From Neisseria lactamica NS19 (GTDB lineage: Bacteria; Pseudomonadota; Gammaproteobacteria; Burkholderiales; Neisseriaceae): 64,000 bases of DNA. This document shows, piece after piece, positions 1-8,128 of the stretch; the stretch's first letter is position 1; each line of letters opens with the position of its first letter. The stretch covers positions 1 to 64,000 of the forward strand of contig AEPI01000024.1 in NCBI GenBank assembly GCA_000193795.2, in the 5' to 3' direction. A model generated the notes under the pieces. That model was given only the letters and a program-made list of their open reading frames with translations. It did no database searches and had not been told where the DNA came from. The position numbers and the translations under genes are program-made.

Positions 1-711
1 TAGGTTCCGGCTTGATTTTTTTAGGGGCTTCCGCTTTGATTTTGCCGAAGTCCGGGATTTGGATAACGCTGCCCGCGCGCAGTTTGCCGTGTGCGGGAAG
101 GTTCGGGTTTGCTTTCAGCAGCGCGTCGGCGGTTTGTGCGGCGGTCAGGTGTTTCGGACGGAGGGAGGCGGCAACCTGTTTGAGCGTTTCGCCTTTGCGG
201 ACGGCATAGGTTTTGCCGTTGCGCGCCGGTTTGCCGTGTTGCGCCCCGGCCTTGCCCGACGCATCGGCGGCATCTTTTTTGCCGGCCTTGCGTGCGGTTT
301 TGGCACTTTGGTTTTCTGCCGGCGCTGCTGCCGCGCCGTTGTTTGAAGAAGCGGGCCCGGCTTTGGGCGAATAGCCTGCGGGGTCGAGGATGGCGGTGTA
401 TTCGCGAACCTGCGCGCCCGCGCCGACGCGGAATACCAAGACGGGCTCGCGGACTGCGTGTGCGGAGGAAACGGTAATGACGGCTTTATCCCCGAGCTTG
501 CGGACTTTGGCGGTCAGGTTTTTTCGGAAACGGTAACGCTGCCGCCGCCGAGCAGGGCTTTGGCTTCTTCCCCGGTGACGGTAATGCTGCCGGAAAAAGG
601 TTCGTCGAGGTTGGAACGGACATCCAGCCCGCTGAGCCCCGCGTGTGCCTGCAAGGATGCGGCAAGTGCAACGGAGGCGGCAATCAGTTTGATTCGTCTG
701 TTGTTTTTCAA
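1..711 (-). pseudogene. tspA: TspA/FimV-like LysM protein, N-terminal part, frameshifted and cut by the window edge
   Basis: The frame begins with a signal peptide (MKNNRRIKLIAASVALAA, then cleavage near QAHAG) and a FimV-type start domain rich in SNLDEPFSG and VTGEEAKALLGGGSVTV. After about 66 codons it hits TGA (514-516), directly after a run of six T on the + strand (519-524, A on the coding strand). Adding one base restores a frame that is open to the window edge. That frame encodes LTAKVRKLGDKAVITVSS, an Ala/Lys-rich linker, and a LysM domain (KTYAVRKGETLKQVAASL ... IQIP). The family comprises inner-membrane/periplasmic polar proteins; in Neisseria TspA is a T-cell-stimulating antigen linked to type IV pilus function. 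The gene may be truly broken, slipped, or a sequencing error. Only the N-terminal quarter or so is present. Confidence 0.85.
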
Positions 712-996
712 GATTTATCCCCTGTGGTTCGGCGGCGGGATGCGGCCCTGCCGCGTACAGTCTGTAAATTTCGTCATCAGGCATCGGCAATACGGACGAT
801 AGGGTGCGGATAGGCAGAGGCCCGGCCGAAGCTGTATTTTAAAGCCGATTTTACAAATTATGTCATATCTTCATCTTTTTTCAAAAACATCTGTGCATAT
901 TTGCATCGTCCGAAATAAAATTTGTCGGTTTGCAGGTGCAAGAACGGGGTTCTGCCTGTATGATTAGCGATTATTGATTTGCTTTGCCGTCCGGAT

Positions 997-1527
997 ATGA
1001 AATTTGTCAGCGACCTTTTTTCCGTCATCCTGTTTTTCGTCACTTATACCGTTACCAAAAATATGATTGCCGCCACGGCGGCCGCCTTGGTTGCCGGTGT
1101 GGTTCAGGCGGGGTTTTTGTATTGGAAGCATAAGAGGCTGGATACGATGCAGTGGGTCGGGCTGCTGCTGATTGTCGTGTTCGGCGGCGCAACCATTGTT
1201 TTTGGCGACAGCCGCTTCATTATGTGGAAGCCGACGGTATTGTTCTGGTGCGGGGCTTTATTCCTGCTGGGCAGCCACCTTGCCGGCAAAAACGGTTTGA
1301 AGGCGGGCCTCGGCAGGGAAATCTCGCTTCCGGATGCCGTATGGGCGAAATTGACGTATATGTGGGTCGGTTTCCTGATTTTTATGGGTATTGCCAACTG
1401 GTTTGTGTTTACCAGGTTTGAAGCGCAATGGGTCAACTATAAGATGTTCGGTTCGACCGGGCTGATGCTTGTTTTCTTGATTGTTCAGGGTATTTATCTG
1501 AGTACCTGTCTGAAAAAGGAGGATTGA
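997..1527 (+). CDS. yciB: Inner membrane septation-type protein YciB/IspZ
   Basis: The product is 176 residues and mostly hydrophobic, with about five membrane segments. It has the family N-terminus MKFVSDLFSVILFFVTY and the conserved GLLLIVVFGGATI and FIMWKPTVLFW stretches. YciB is an inner-membrane protein that affects envelope integrity and septation in enterobacteria. I chose the ATG at 997 because the family begins with MKF; an upstream TTG at 979 would add six unconserved residues. The gene is divergent from tspA across about 285 bases and is followed at 3 nt by the YciI gene, so it is probably the first gene of a yciB-yciI-bolA-foldase unit. Confidence 0.93.
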   Translation: MKFVSDLFSVILFFVTYTVTKNMIAATAAALVAGVVQAGFLYWKHKRLDTMQWVGLLLIVVFGGATIVFGDSRFIMWKPTVLFWCGALFLLGSHLAGKNGLKAGLGREISLPDAVWAKLTYMWVGFLIFMGIANWFVFTRFEAQWVNYKMFGSTGLMLVFLIVQGIYLSTCLKKED

Positions 1528-1529
1528 CT

Positions 1530-1820
1530 GTGGAATATTTTATGTTGCTGGCGACAGACGGGGAGGATGTGCACGAAGCGCGTATGGCGGCACGTCCCGA
1601 ACACCTCAAGCGGCTGGAAACGCTGAAGTCGGAAGGCCGGCTGCTGACGGCAGGCCCGAACCCGCTGCCGGACAATCCCGAACGTGTTTCGGGCAGCCTG
1701 ATTGTGGCGCAGTTCGAGTCTTTGGATGCGGCGCAGGCTTGGGCGGAAGATGATCCCTACGTTCATGCCGGCGTGTATAGCGAGGTGCTGATCAAGCCGT
1801 TTAAAGCGGTGTTCAAATAA
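1530..1820 (+). CDS. yciI: YciI family protein
   Basis: This small protein of 96 residues has the YciI signature: an RPEHLKRLETLKSEGRLLTAGP block followed by FESLDAAQAWAEDDPYVHAGVY. YciI proteins are ferredoxin-like dimers with a conserved His-Asp pair; their cellular role is poorly defined. The start is decided by the ribosome site AGGAGG ending at 1522, which is 7 nt before the GTG at 1530; a TTG at 1524 would lie too close. The gene follows yciB at 3 nt and its stop overlaps the next ATG (TAATG), showing tight co-transcription. Confidence 0.92.
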   Translation: MEYFMLLATDGEDVHEARMAARPEHLKRLETLKSEGRLLTAGPNPLPDNPERVSGSLIVAQFESLDAAQAWAEDDPYVHAGVYSEVLIKPFKAVFK

Positions 1821-2098
1821 TGCCGACCGTCGATTTGATCCGCGAACGCCTGCAGACGCTTGATCCGCTGGTGTTGGAAATCGGTGATGAAAGCCATCTG
1901 CACAAAGGACACGCGGGCAATACCGGCGGCGGGCATTATGCCGTTTTGGTCGTCAGCGGCCGTTTTGAAGGCGTAAGCCGTCTGAACCGTCAGAAAACGG
2001 TCAAATCGCTGCTTAAAGATTTGTTTTCAGGCGGCATGATTCACGCGCTCGGCATCAGGGCGGCTACCCCTGACGAGTATTTCCATACGGCGGACTGA
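1820..2098 (+). CDS. BolA family protein
   Basis: The product is 92 residues with the BolA fold signature: IRERLQTLDPLVLEIGDESHLHKGH, then GGGHYAVLVVSGRFEG, then a C-terminal HALGIRAATPDEY. The conserved His-Gly-His region and the glycine-rich strand are seen. BolA proteins partner monothiol glutaredoxins in iron-sulfur handling or act as regulators of envelope and stress genes. The ATG overlaps the YciI stop by one base. A ribosome site and a short spacer then lead to the foldase gene at 2147. Confidence 0.93.
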   Translation: MPTVDLIRERLQTLDPLVLEIGDESHLHKGHAGNTGGGHYAVLVVSGRFEGVSRLNRQKTVKSLLKDLFSGGMIHALGIRAATPDEYFHTAD

Positions 2099-2146
2099 AT
2101 GAAGTCTGACCGAACATTTCAATTTAAAATTTAAAGAGAGAAGATT

Positions 2147-3013
2147 ATGAAAGCAAAAATCCTGACTTCCGTTGCGCTGCTTGCCTGCTCGGGCAGCCTG
2201 TCTGCACAAACGCTGGCAACCGTCAACGGTCAGAAAATCGACAGCAGCGTCATTGATGCCCAGGTTGCCGCGCTCCGTACGGAAAACAGCCGTGCCGAAG
2301 ATTCCCCGCAGTTGCGCCGTGCCCTGCTGAATCAGGAAATCACCAACACCGTGGTGGCGCAGGAGGTCAAACGTTTGAAACTCGACCGGTCGGCAGAGTT
2401 TAAAGATATGCTTGCCAAATTGCGCGCCGAGGCGGAGAAGTCGGGCGATGACAAAAAACCGTCCTTCAAAACCGTTTGGCAGGCGGTGGAATATGGTTTG
2501 AACGGCAGGGCATACGCGCTGCATATCGCTAAAACCCAACCGGTTTCAGAGCAGGATGCAAAAGCCGCATATGACAATATCAGCGGTTTTTACAAAGGCA
2601 CGCAGGAAGTCCAGTTGGGCGAAATCCTGACCGATAAGGAAGACAATGCGAAAAAAGCGGTTGCCGGCCTGAAGGCGAAAAAAGGTTTTGATGCCGTTTT
2701 GAAACAATATTCCCTCAACGACCACACCAAGCAGACCGGCAAGCCGGACGGATATGTGCCGCTGAAGGATTTGGAACAGGGTGTTCCGCCGCTTTATCAG
2801 GCAGTGAAAGACTTGAAGAAGGGTGAGTTTACGGCGGTACCGCTGAAAAACGGCGATTTTTACGGCGTTTATTATGTCAACGACCGCCGCGATGTGAAAG
2901 TGCCTTCCTTTGATGAAATGAAAGAGCAGATTGCCGGCGACCTTCAGGCGGAACGGATCGACCGTGCCGTCGGTGCGCTGTTGGATAAGGCGGATATCAA
3001 ACCTGTCAAATAA
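2147..3013 (+). CDS. Periplasmic parvulin-type peptidyl-prolyl isomerase (PpiC/SurA-like)
   Basis: The product is 288 residues with a Sec signal peptide (MKAKILTSVALLACSGSLSA, cleavage before QTLATVNG). An N-terminal helical chaperone part follows, typical of SurA/PrsA-like foldases (ATVNGQKIDSSVIDAQV). A parvulin domain lies at about residues 130-260 (VQLGEILTDKEDNAKKAVAGLK ... FDAVLKQYS ... GYVPLKDLEQGVPPLYQAVKDLKKGEFTAVPL). It is expected to help fold outer-membrane and periplasmic proteins. The ATG at 2147 has the site AGAGAGAAG upstream. A diverged paralogue follows directly. Confidence 0.92.
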   Translation: MKAKILTSVALLACSGSLSAQTLATVNGQKIDSSVIDAQVAALRTENSRAEDSPQLRRALLNQEITNTVVAQEVKRLKLDRSAEFKDMLAKLRAEAEKSGDDKKPSFKTVWQAVEYGLNGRAYALHIAKTQPVSEQDAKAAYDNISGFYKGTQEVQLGEILTDKEDNAKKAVAGLKAKKGFDAVLKQYSLNDHTKQTGKPDGYVPLKDLEQGVPPLYQAVKDLKKGEFTAVPLKNGDFYGVYYVNDRRDVKVPSFDEMKEQIAGDLQAERIDRAVGALLDKADIKPVK

Positions 3014-3083
3014 ATTTGACAACAGGGTACGGCGGCAAGGACGGCAGGCGAGCGTCCTGCCGCCGTATGAAACCGGGAGTATT

Positions 3084-3838
3084 ATGAAACGAAAAAAACC
3101 GTTGCCGTCCTCGCCGCCGTGTTGGCGGGTCTGGCGGCAGCCAAAGCGCCCGAAGCCGATCCGGCTTTGGTGGACGAAGTGGTGGCGCAGCTTATGGGGC
3201 AGCCGGATTTGCAGACGGAACAGTCCCAAAAACCGGACGGGCAGGCAATCCGGAACGATGCCGTCCGCCGGCTGCAAACTTTGGAAGTTTTGAAAAACGG
3301 GGCGTTGCAGGCGGGTTTAGATAAGGATAAAGGCGTTCAAAACCGCTTTAAAATCGCCGAAGCGTCTTTTTACGCCCAAGAATACGTCCGCTTTTTGGAA
3401 CGTTCGGAAACGGTTTCCGAAGACGAGTTGCGCGCGTTTTACGAACGGCAGACCCGTATGGTCAAATTGCAGCAGGTCGGTTTTGCCACGGAAGATGAGG
3501 CGCGTCAGGCGCAGCAGCTCCTGCTGAAAGGGCTGTCTTTTGAAGGGCTGATGAAGCGTTATCCGAACGACGAGCAGGCGTTCGACGGTTTCATTATGGC
3601 GCAGCAGCTTCCCGAGCCGCTGGCTTCCCGGTTTGCCGGTATGAACCGGGGCGACGTAACCCGCGATCCGATCCGGTTGGGCGGACGCTATTACCTGTTC
3701 AAACTCAGCGAGGTCGGGAAAAACCCCGACGCGCAGCCTTTCGAGTTGGTCAGAAGCCAATTGGAGCAGGGTTTGAAACAAGAAAAAGCCCGCTTGAAAA
3801 TCGATGCCCTTCTGGAAGAAAACGGTGTCAAACCGTAA
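3084..3838 (+). pseudogene. Second parvulin-type foldase gene, frameshifted in its signal peptide
   Basis: ATG 3084 with the site GGGAG (3075-3079) begins MKRKK and then meets a run of seven A (3092-3098). In the present frame the signal peptide is lost. With one more A it reads KTVAVLAAVLAGLAAAKA, a good signal peptide, and continues for 239 residues to the stop at 3836-3838. The body has a SurA-like helical part (RNDAVRRLQTLEVLKNGAL) and a degenerate parvulin region (LQQVGFATEDEARQAQQLLLKG ... GGRYYLFKLSEVGK). It is a tandem diverged copy of the preceding foldase. The only in-frame start downstream is GTG 3119, which lacks a full signal. The cause may be slippage at the A run or a sequencing error. 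Confidence 0.8.
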
Positions 3839-3855
3839 TGGCATTTCCGATACCG

Positions 3856-3884
3856 ATGCCGTCTGAATCCTTTTCAGACGGCAT
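3856..3884. terminator. Inverted DUS pair
   Basis: ATGCCGTCTGAA and its inverse complement are separated by 5 nt and form a hairpin between the second foldase gene and dtd. Such pairs double as DNA uptake sites and transcription terminators in Neisseria. Confidence 0.85.
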
Positions 3885-3911
3885 TGCACGTTCAGGTAAG
3901 GAGGACGGCTT

Positions 3912-4373
3912 ATGCGTGCGGTGATACAGAAAACGGCAGGTGCGAAGGTGGATACCGTGTCCGAAGCCGGCACGGAAACCTGCGGCAAAATTGACGGCGG
4001 ATTTGTCGTGCTGCTCGGTGTAACGCATAGCGACACAGAAAAAGACGCACGCTATATCGCCGACAAAATCGCCCATTTGCGCGTGTTTGAAGACGGCGCG
4101 GGCAAGCTGAACCTGTCTTTGAAAGATGTCGGGGGCTCCGTGCTGCTGGTGTCGCAGTTTACGCTTTATGCCGATGCGACAAGCGGCCGGCGGCCGTCGT
4201 TTTCGAAAGCCGCACCCGCAGAACAGGCGAAACGGCTTTATCTGCATACGGCAGAACTGTTGCGCGGGCACGGGATTGATGTCGAAACGGGACGTTTCCA
4301 GACGCATATGCAGGTATCGCTCTGCAATGACGGGCCGGTAACCATACTGCTGGATTCCGGCAGGCTGTTCTGA
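3912..4373 (+). CDS. dtd: D-aminoacyl-tRNA deacylase
   Basis: The product is 153 residues and covers the whole DTD family. Both catalytic motifs are present: SQFTLYA at residues 81-87 and NDGPVT at 139-144 (family NxGPxT). The N-terminus MRAVIQKTAGAKV is typical. The enzyme removes D-amino acids and misplaced glycine from tRNA in the cytoplasm, so it is a quality-control step of translation. The start ATG 3912 has AAGGAGGA upstream. It is bounded by a DUS terminator upstream and lies 49 nt before dusA. Confidence 0.96.
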   Translation: MRAVIQKTAGAKVDTVSEAGTETCGKIDGGFVVLLGVTHSDTEKDARYIADKIAHLRVFEDGAGKLNLSLKDVGGSVLLVSQFTLYADATSGRRPSFSKAAPAEQAKRLYLHTAELLRGHGIDVETGRFQTHMQVSLCNDGPVTILLDSGRLF

Positions 4374-4422
4374 CTGTATTCCCGGTCGGCCGTATTCTCT
4401 AATTTATTTCACCATACCGATA

Positions 4423-5433
4423 ATGAACGACAATACACACACCCTTCCCCCGCGCCGCCTGTCCGTTGCACCGATGCTCGATTGGACGGACCGGCACTAC
4501 CGCTATCTCGCCCGCCAGATTACCCGAAATACTTGGCTGTACAGTGAAATGGTCAACGCCGGCGCGATTGTTTACGGCGACAAAGACCGCTTTTTGATGT
4601 TTGACGAAGGTGAGCAGCCCGTCGCCCTGCAACTGGGCGGCAGCGACCCGTCCGATTTGGCGAAAGCCGCCAAAGCCGCCGAAGCATACGGCTACAACGA
4701 GGTCAACCTCAACTGCGGCTGCCCCAGTCCGCGCGTGCAGAAAGGCTCGTTCGGCGCGTGTCTGATGAACGAAGTCATGCTGGTTGCCGACTGCCTCAAC
4801 GCCATGCAGGACGCGGTCAAGATTCCCGTTACCGTCAAACACCGCATCGGTGTGGACAGGCAGACCGAATACCAAACCGTTGCCGATTTCGTCGGCACGC
4901 TGCGCGACAAAACCGCCTGCAGAACCTTCATCGTCCACGCCCGCAACGCTTGGCTGGACGGATTGTCTCCCAAAGAAAACCGCGATGTTCCGCCCTTGAA
5001 ATACGATTACGTTTACCGCCTCAAGCAAGAGTTTCCCGAGCTGGAAATCATCATCAACGGCGGCATCACCACCAACGAAGCAATCGCCGGACACCTGCAA
5101 CACGTTGACGGCGTGATGGTCGGGCGAGAGGCATACCATAACCCGATGGTGATGCGCGAATGGGACAGGCTGTTTTACGGCGATACCCGCGGCCCGATCG
5201 AATACGCCGATTTGGTGCAGCGGCTGTTTGTGTACAGCCAAGCCCAAATCCAAGCCGGACGCGGCACAATCTTGCGCCACATCGTCCGCCACAGTCTCGG
5301 GCTGATGCACGGTTTGAAAGGCGCGCGAACCTGGCGGCGTATGCTTTCCGACGCGACGCTCTTGAAAGACAACGACGGCGGCCTGATTATTGAAGCGTGG
5401 AAAGAAGTTGAACGGGCAAATACGCGCGAATAG
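4423..5433 (+). CDS. dusA: tRNA-dihydrouridine(20/20a) synthase DusA
   Basis: The product is 336 residues with a TIM-barrel FMN enzyme layout. It has SVAPMLDWTDRHYRYLAR at the N-terminus, typical of DusA, and the catalytic cysteine loop NLNCGCPSPRVQKGSFG (Cys about residue 100). HARNAWLDGLSPKENR and the phosphate-binding INGGITTNE and DGVMVGREAYHNP are also present. It reduces uridine to dihydrouridine at positions 20 and 20a of tRNA using NADPH and FMN. The DusA subclass is supported by the LSPKENR and DVPPLKYDYVY stretch. An inverted DUS follows the stop. Confidence 0.96.
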   Translation: MNDNTHTLPPRRLSVAPMLDWTDRHYRYLARQITRNTWLYSEMVNAGAIVYGDKDRFLMFDEGEQPVALQLGGSDPSDLAKAAKAAEAYGYNEVNLNCGCPSPRVQKGSFGACLMNEVMLVADCLNAMQDAVKIPVTVKHRIGVDRQTEYQTVADFVGTLRDKTACRTFIVHARNAWLDGLSPKENRDVPPLKYDYVYRLKQEFPELEIIINGGITTNEAIAGHLQHVDGVMVGREAYHNPMVMREWDRLFYGDTRGPIEYADLVQRLFVYSQAQIQAGRGTILRHIVRHSLGLMHGLKGARTWRRMLSDATLLKDNDGGLIIEAWKEVERANTRE

Positions 5434-5453
5434 GGCGGGGTTGTATGTGTGAA

Positions 5454-5480
5454 ATGCCGTCTGAAGGATTCAGACGGCAT
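5454..5480. terminator. Inverted DUS pair between convergent dusA and gluQ
   Basis: ATGCCGTCTGAA, a 3-nt loop and TTCAGACGGCAT lie between dusA (+) and gluQ (-). The hairpin can serve both genes. Confidence 0.85.
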
Positions 5481-5502
5481 TTGTGCGTTTGTCGGACGGT
5501 GT

Positions 5503-6390
5503 TTAGGGGGCGGTAACGGCGTGTCTCGGCACTTTGCCCATATCCCAGTGTGCCACCGCCCAGTCGAGCAGTTCGGCAGGGCGGTCGGTTTCCGGTGCTT
5601 CGGGCAGCTTGAGGTAACGGAACACTTGGCGGAGGAGCTGTTCGCGGCGGTTTAAATCCAATGCGGGGGCGAGCGTCTGTTTAGACCACTTTTGCCCTTG
5701 TGCGTTGGTCAGGAGCGGCAGGTGGGCATATTGCGGTGTCGGAACGCCCAAACACTGTTGCAAATAGATTTGGCGCGGCGTGGAAACGAGCAGGTCTTGC
5801 CCGCGGACGATGTGGGTAACGCCCTGTTCGGCATCGTCGGCAACGACGGCGAGTTGGTATGCCCAGTAACCGTCTGCACGAAGCAGGACGAAATCGCCGA
5901 TGTCGCGGGCGAGGTTTTGGGCGTAACCGCCGACGATGCCGTCTGAAAAACCGATAACGCGGTCGGGGACGCGGATGCGCCACGCCGGATGTTTGCCTTG
6001 CAGTGCAGGGCGTTGGTCGGGGTGGCGGCAGCGTCCGTTATAGACGAACCCGTCTGCGCCCCGCCTTGCCCCGGCCTGCCAGTCTTTGCGGCTGCAATGG
6101 CAGGGATAGACCAGTCCGGCGGTTTTCAGACGGCATAGGGTTTCTTCATACAGGGCGTAACGGCGGCTCTGATAGGCGACTTCTCCGTCCCACTCGAATC
6201 CGAATGCCTCAAGCGTGTGCAGAATATGGCTTGCCGCCCCCGGCATTTCGCGCGGCGGATCGAGGTCTTCCATGCGGATCAGCCATTTGCCGCCGTTTGA
6301 GCGCGCATCGGCATAGGAAGCGACGGCGGTCAGCAGCGAGCCGATGTGGAGCAGCCCGGTCGGGCTGGGGGCGAAACGTCCTGTGTACAT
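5503..6390 (-). CDS. gluQ: Glutamyl-Q tRNA(Asp) synthetase
   Basis: This 295-residue protein resembles the catalytic half of glutamyl-tRNA synthetase and lacks the anticodon-binding domain, which defines GluQ-RS. Seen motifs are RFAPSPTGLLHIGS (HIGH-type, residues 15-18), MEDLDPPRE, a zinc site CHC...YNGRC, VRGQDLLVSTPRQIYLQ and KWSKQ (KMSKS-type). It attaches glutamate to queuosine at the wobble base of tRNA-Asp in the cytoplasm. It reads away from the small disrupted gene upstream. One DUS lies inside the coding region near 5936. Confidence 0.95.
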   Translation of the reverse strand: MYTGRFAPSPTGLLHIGSLLTAVASYADARSNGGKWLIRMEDLDPPREMPGAASHILHTLEAFGFEWDGEVAYQSRRYALYEETLCRLKTAGLVYPCHCSRKDWQAGARRGADGFVYNGRCRHPDQRPALQGKHPAWRIRVPDRVIGFSDGIVGGYAQNLARDIGDFVLLRADGYWAYQLAVVADDAEQGVTHIVRGQDLLVSTPRQIYLQQCLGVPTPQYAHLPLLTNAQGQKWSKQTLAPALDLNRREQLLRQVFRYLKLPEAPETDRPAELLDWAVAHWDMGKVPRHAVTAP

Positions 6391-6406
6391 ATCCGGTACA
6401 GTCCCT

Positions 6407-6837
6407 TTATTTAAGACTATTAATCAAAGCCGTTATCTCATCTTTATCCAGTTCCATCCCGGGCTCTTCAAGCAAGGTTAAATCATATAGGGCATTATAT
6501 TGCTCTTCGGTAGCTGAATCATCCATCAGGCCGGATGAGAAAAAATCGAGGGCTCTATTTGCAATTCTCTCATTACTTGCATTTCTATCAACCGGTTTCG
6601 TCAATTCTTTATATATAGTCGGTTTTTTCCGTCATTCCCGCGCAGGCGGGAATCCAGTCCGTCGGGTTTCGGTTTTTTCCGATAGATTCCTGCCGCCTCG
6701 GGGTTCTGGATTCCCACTTTTGTGGGAATGACGAAAGCAGTGGGAATGACGAAATACGTATGGGGAGGTGCCGGATCCTTAAAAATCAGATCTGAATAAA
6801 TTTCATCGGGCGAAATGATTTCGAGTGCTTTTGCCAT
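6407..6837 (-). pseudogene. Small unknown gene interrupted by a dRS3-containing insertion
   Basis: The N-terminal piece starts at ATG 6837 with AAGGAA upstream and reads MAKALEIISPDEIYSDLIF. It then enters sequence full of dRS3-type repeats and stops at 6601. A second piece (6407-6604) reads TKPVDRNASNERIANRALDFFSSGLMDDSATEEQYNALYDL in a different frame and ends ITALINSLK. The simplest reading is one acidic helical protein of about 85 residues, split by a roughly 120-200 base mosaic insertion. I recognise no family. The second piece could only be translated from a TTG. Confidence 0.55.
6633..6748. repeat. Neisserial mosaic element with dRS3 repeats
   Basis: Two full dRS3-type repeats (ATTCCC, 8 nt, GGGAAT) lie at 6634-6653 and 6710-6729, with a partial copy (GTGGGAATGACG) at 6741-6752. 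The 56 nt between the two full copies would be the repeat-sequence spacer. These units form neisserial intergenic mosaic elements, normally between genes; here the element sits inside a small reading frame. Confidence 0.85.
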
Positions 6838-6933
6838 GATTCTATTTCCTTTTGTGTCGGTGGGTAATGTTGTCTTGTTAATATTTTTAGGGCGAACCCC
6901 CGATATGCCGCACTGCGTCCGGTCAAAAGGGCG

Positions 6934-6962
6934 ATGCCGTCTGAAAGCCTTTCAGACGGCAT
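6934..6962. terminator. Inverted DUS pair after transaldolase
   Basis: ATGCCGTCTGAA and its inverse with a 5-nt loop lie 15 nt beyond the stop of the minus-strand transaldolase gene. Confidence 0.85.
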
Positions 6963-6976
6963 CGGGGATGAAAAGT

Positions 6977-8032
6977 TTAAACCAACGGTGCGAGCAGTTT
7001 TTCAAACGCTTCTTCAAACTGTTTCAAACCGTCTTCCTGCAAGCGGTTGGCGAGGGTTTCTACGTCTATACCGAGCGCGGCGGTTTCGGCGAGTTGCGCT
7101 TTCGCTTCTTCCACGCCTTCGGTCAGCGTGGCTTTGGCTGTGCCGTGGTCGATAAAGGCTTTGAGCGTGGCGTCGGGAACGGTGTTGACGGTGTGCGCGC
7201 CGATCAGGCTGTCAACGTAGAGTGTGTCGGGATAGGCCGGGTTTTTCACGCCGGTAGATGCCCACAAAAGCTGCACGCGGTTTGCGCCTTCGGTTTCCAG
7301 CGCGGCAAATTCCGGGCTGCCGAAGTATTGTGCCCAGTCTTGGTAGGCGGCTTTGGCAAGGGCGATGGCGACTTTGCCTTTGAGATCGTCGGGCAGGGTG
7401 GCGTCCAATGCGGAATCAACACGGGAAATAAAGAAGCTGGCGACAACTTGGATATGGGCAACGCTTTGTCCGGCTGCCAAGCGTTTGGCAATGCCGCGTG
7501 CGTAGGCGGCGTAGGCTTTGAGTGTTTGGGCGCGGGAGAACAGCAGCGTGAGGTTGACGCTGATGCCGTCTGAAACGAGGGTTTCGAGCGCATCGATGCC
7601 TGCGTCGGTGGCCGGCACTTTAATCATCGCGTTTCTGCACCCGATGGCGGCGTAGAGGCGGCGCGCTTCTTCAACCGTGCCTTGCGCGTCTTTGGATAAC
7701 TCGGGCGAAACTTCGAGGCTGACGAAACCGGTTTTGCCGCCGGTGGATTCGTGTTCGGCAAGGCAAACGTCGCAGGCGGCACGCACATCGGCAACCGCCA
7801 TGGTTTCGTAACGTTGTTTGGGGCTGAGGTTTTGCCGCTTGAGGGCGGCGACCTCGTCGGCGTAAAGCGCGTCGCCGGCGAAGGCTTTTTGGAAAATGGC
7901 GGGATTGGAAGTTACGCCGCACACGCCTTGTTTCAACATTTGCGCCAATTCGCCGCTTTGCACGAGCGAGCGGGAAAGGTTGTCCAGCCAGATTTGTTGT
8001 CCTAATGCTTTAACGTCCGATAAAATGGTCAT
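6977..8032 (-). CDS. tal: Transaldolase
   Basis: The product is 351 residues, of the long bacterial transaldolase type. It has IWLDNLSR near the N-terminus, GVTSNPAIFQKA, the substrate-site EVSP (107-110) and the Schiff-base lysine in NAMIKVPAT (Lys138). LTLLFS and ASFFISRVD follow. It transfers a dihydroxyacetone unit between sedoheptulose-7-P and glyceraldehyde-3-P in the non-oxidative pentose phosphate pathway. The gene is divergent from kdsD; the 96-base gap must hold both promoters. One DUS occurs inside the gene near 7564. Confidence 0.97.
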   Translation of the reverse strand: MTILSDVKALGQQIWLDNLSRSLVQSGELAQMLKQGVCGVTSNPAIFQKAFAGDALYADEVAALKRQNLSPKQRYETMAVADVRAACDVCLAEHESTGGKTGFVSLEVSPELSKDAQGTVEEARRLYAAIGCRNAMIKVPATDAGIDALETLVSDGISVNLTLLFSRAQTLKAYAAYARGIAKRLAAGQSVAHIQVVASFFISRVDSALDATLPDDLKGKVAIALAKAAYQDWAQYFGSPEFAALETEGANRVQLLWASTGVKNPAYPDTLYVDSLIGAHTVNTVPDATLKAFIDHGTAKATLTEGVEEAKAQLAETAALGIDVETLANRLQEDGLKQFEEAFEKLLAPLV

Positions 8033-8128
8033 CTCTGATTCCTTTGGATGGATAGGCGGGGTTTGAGGGCTTATGCTACCCCGATTCGGAAATTTTGGGT
8101 AGTTTTATTACAGCAAAGGCGGATTGCG

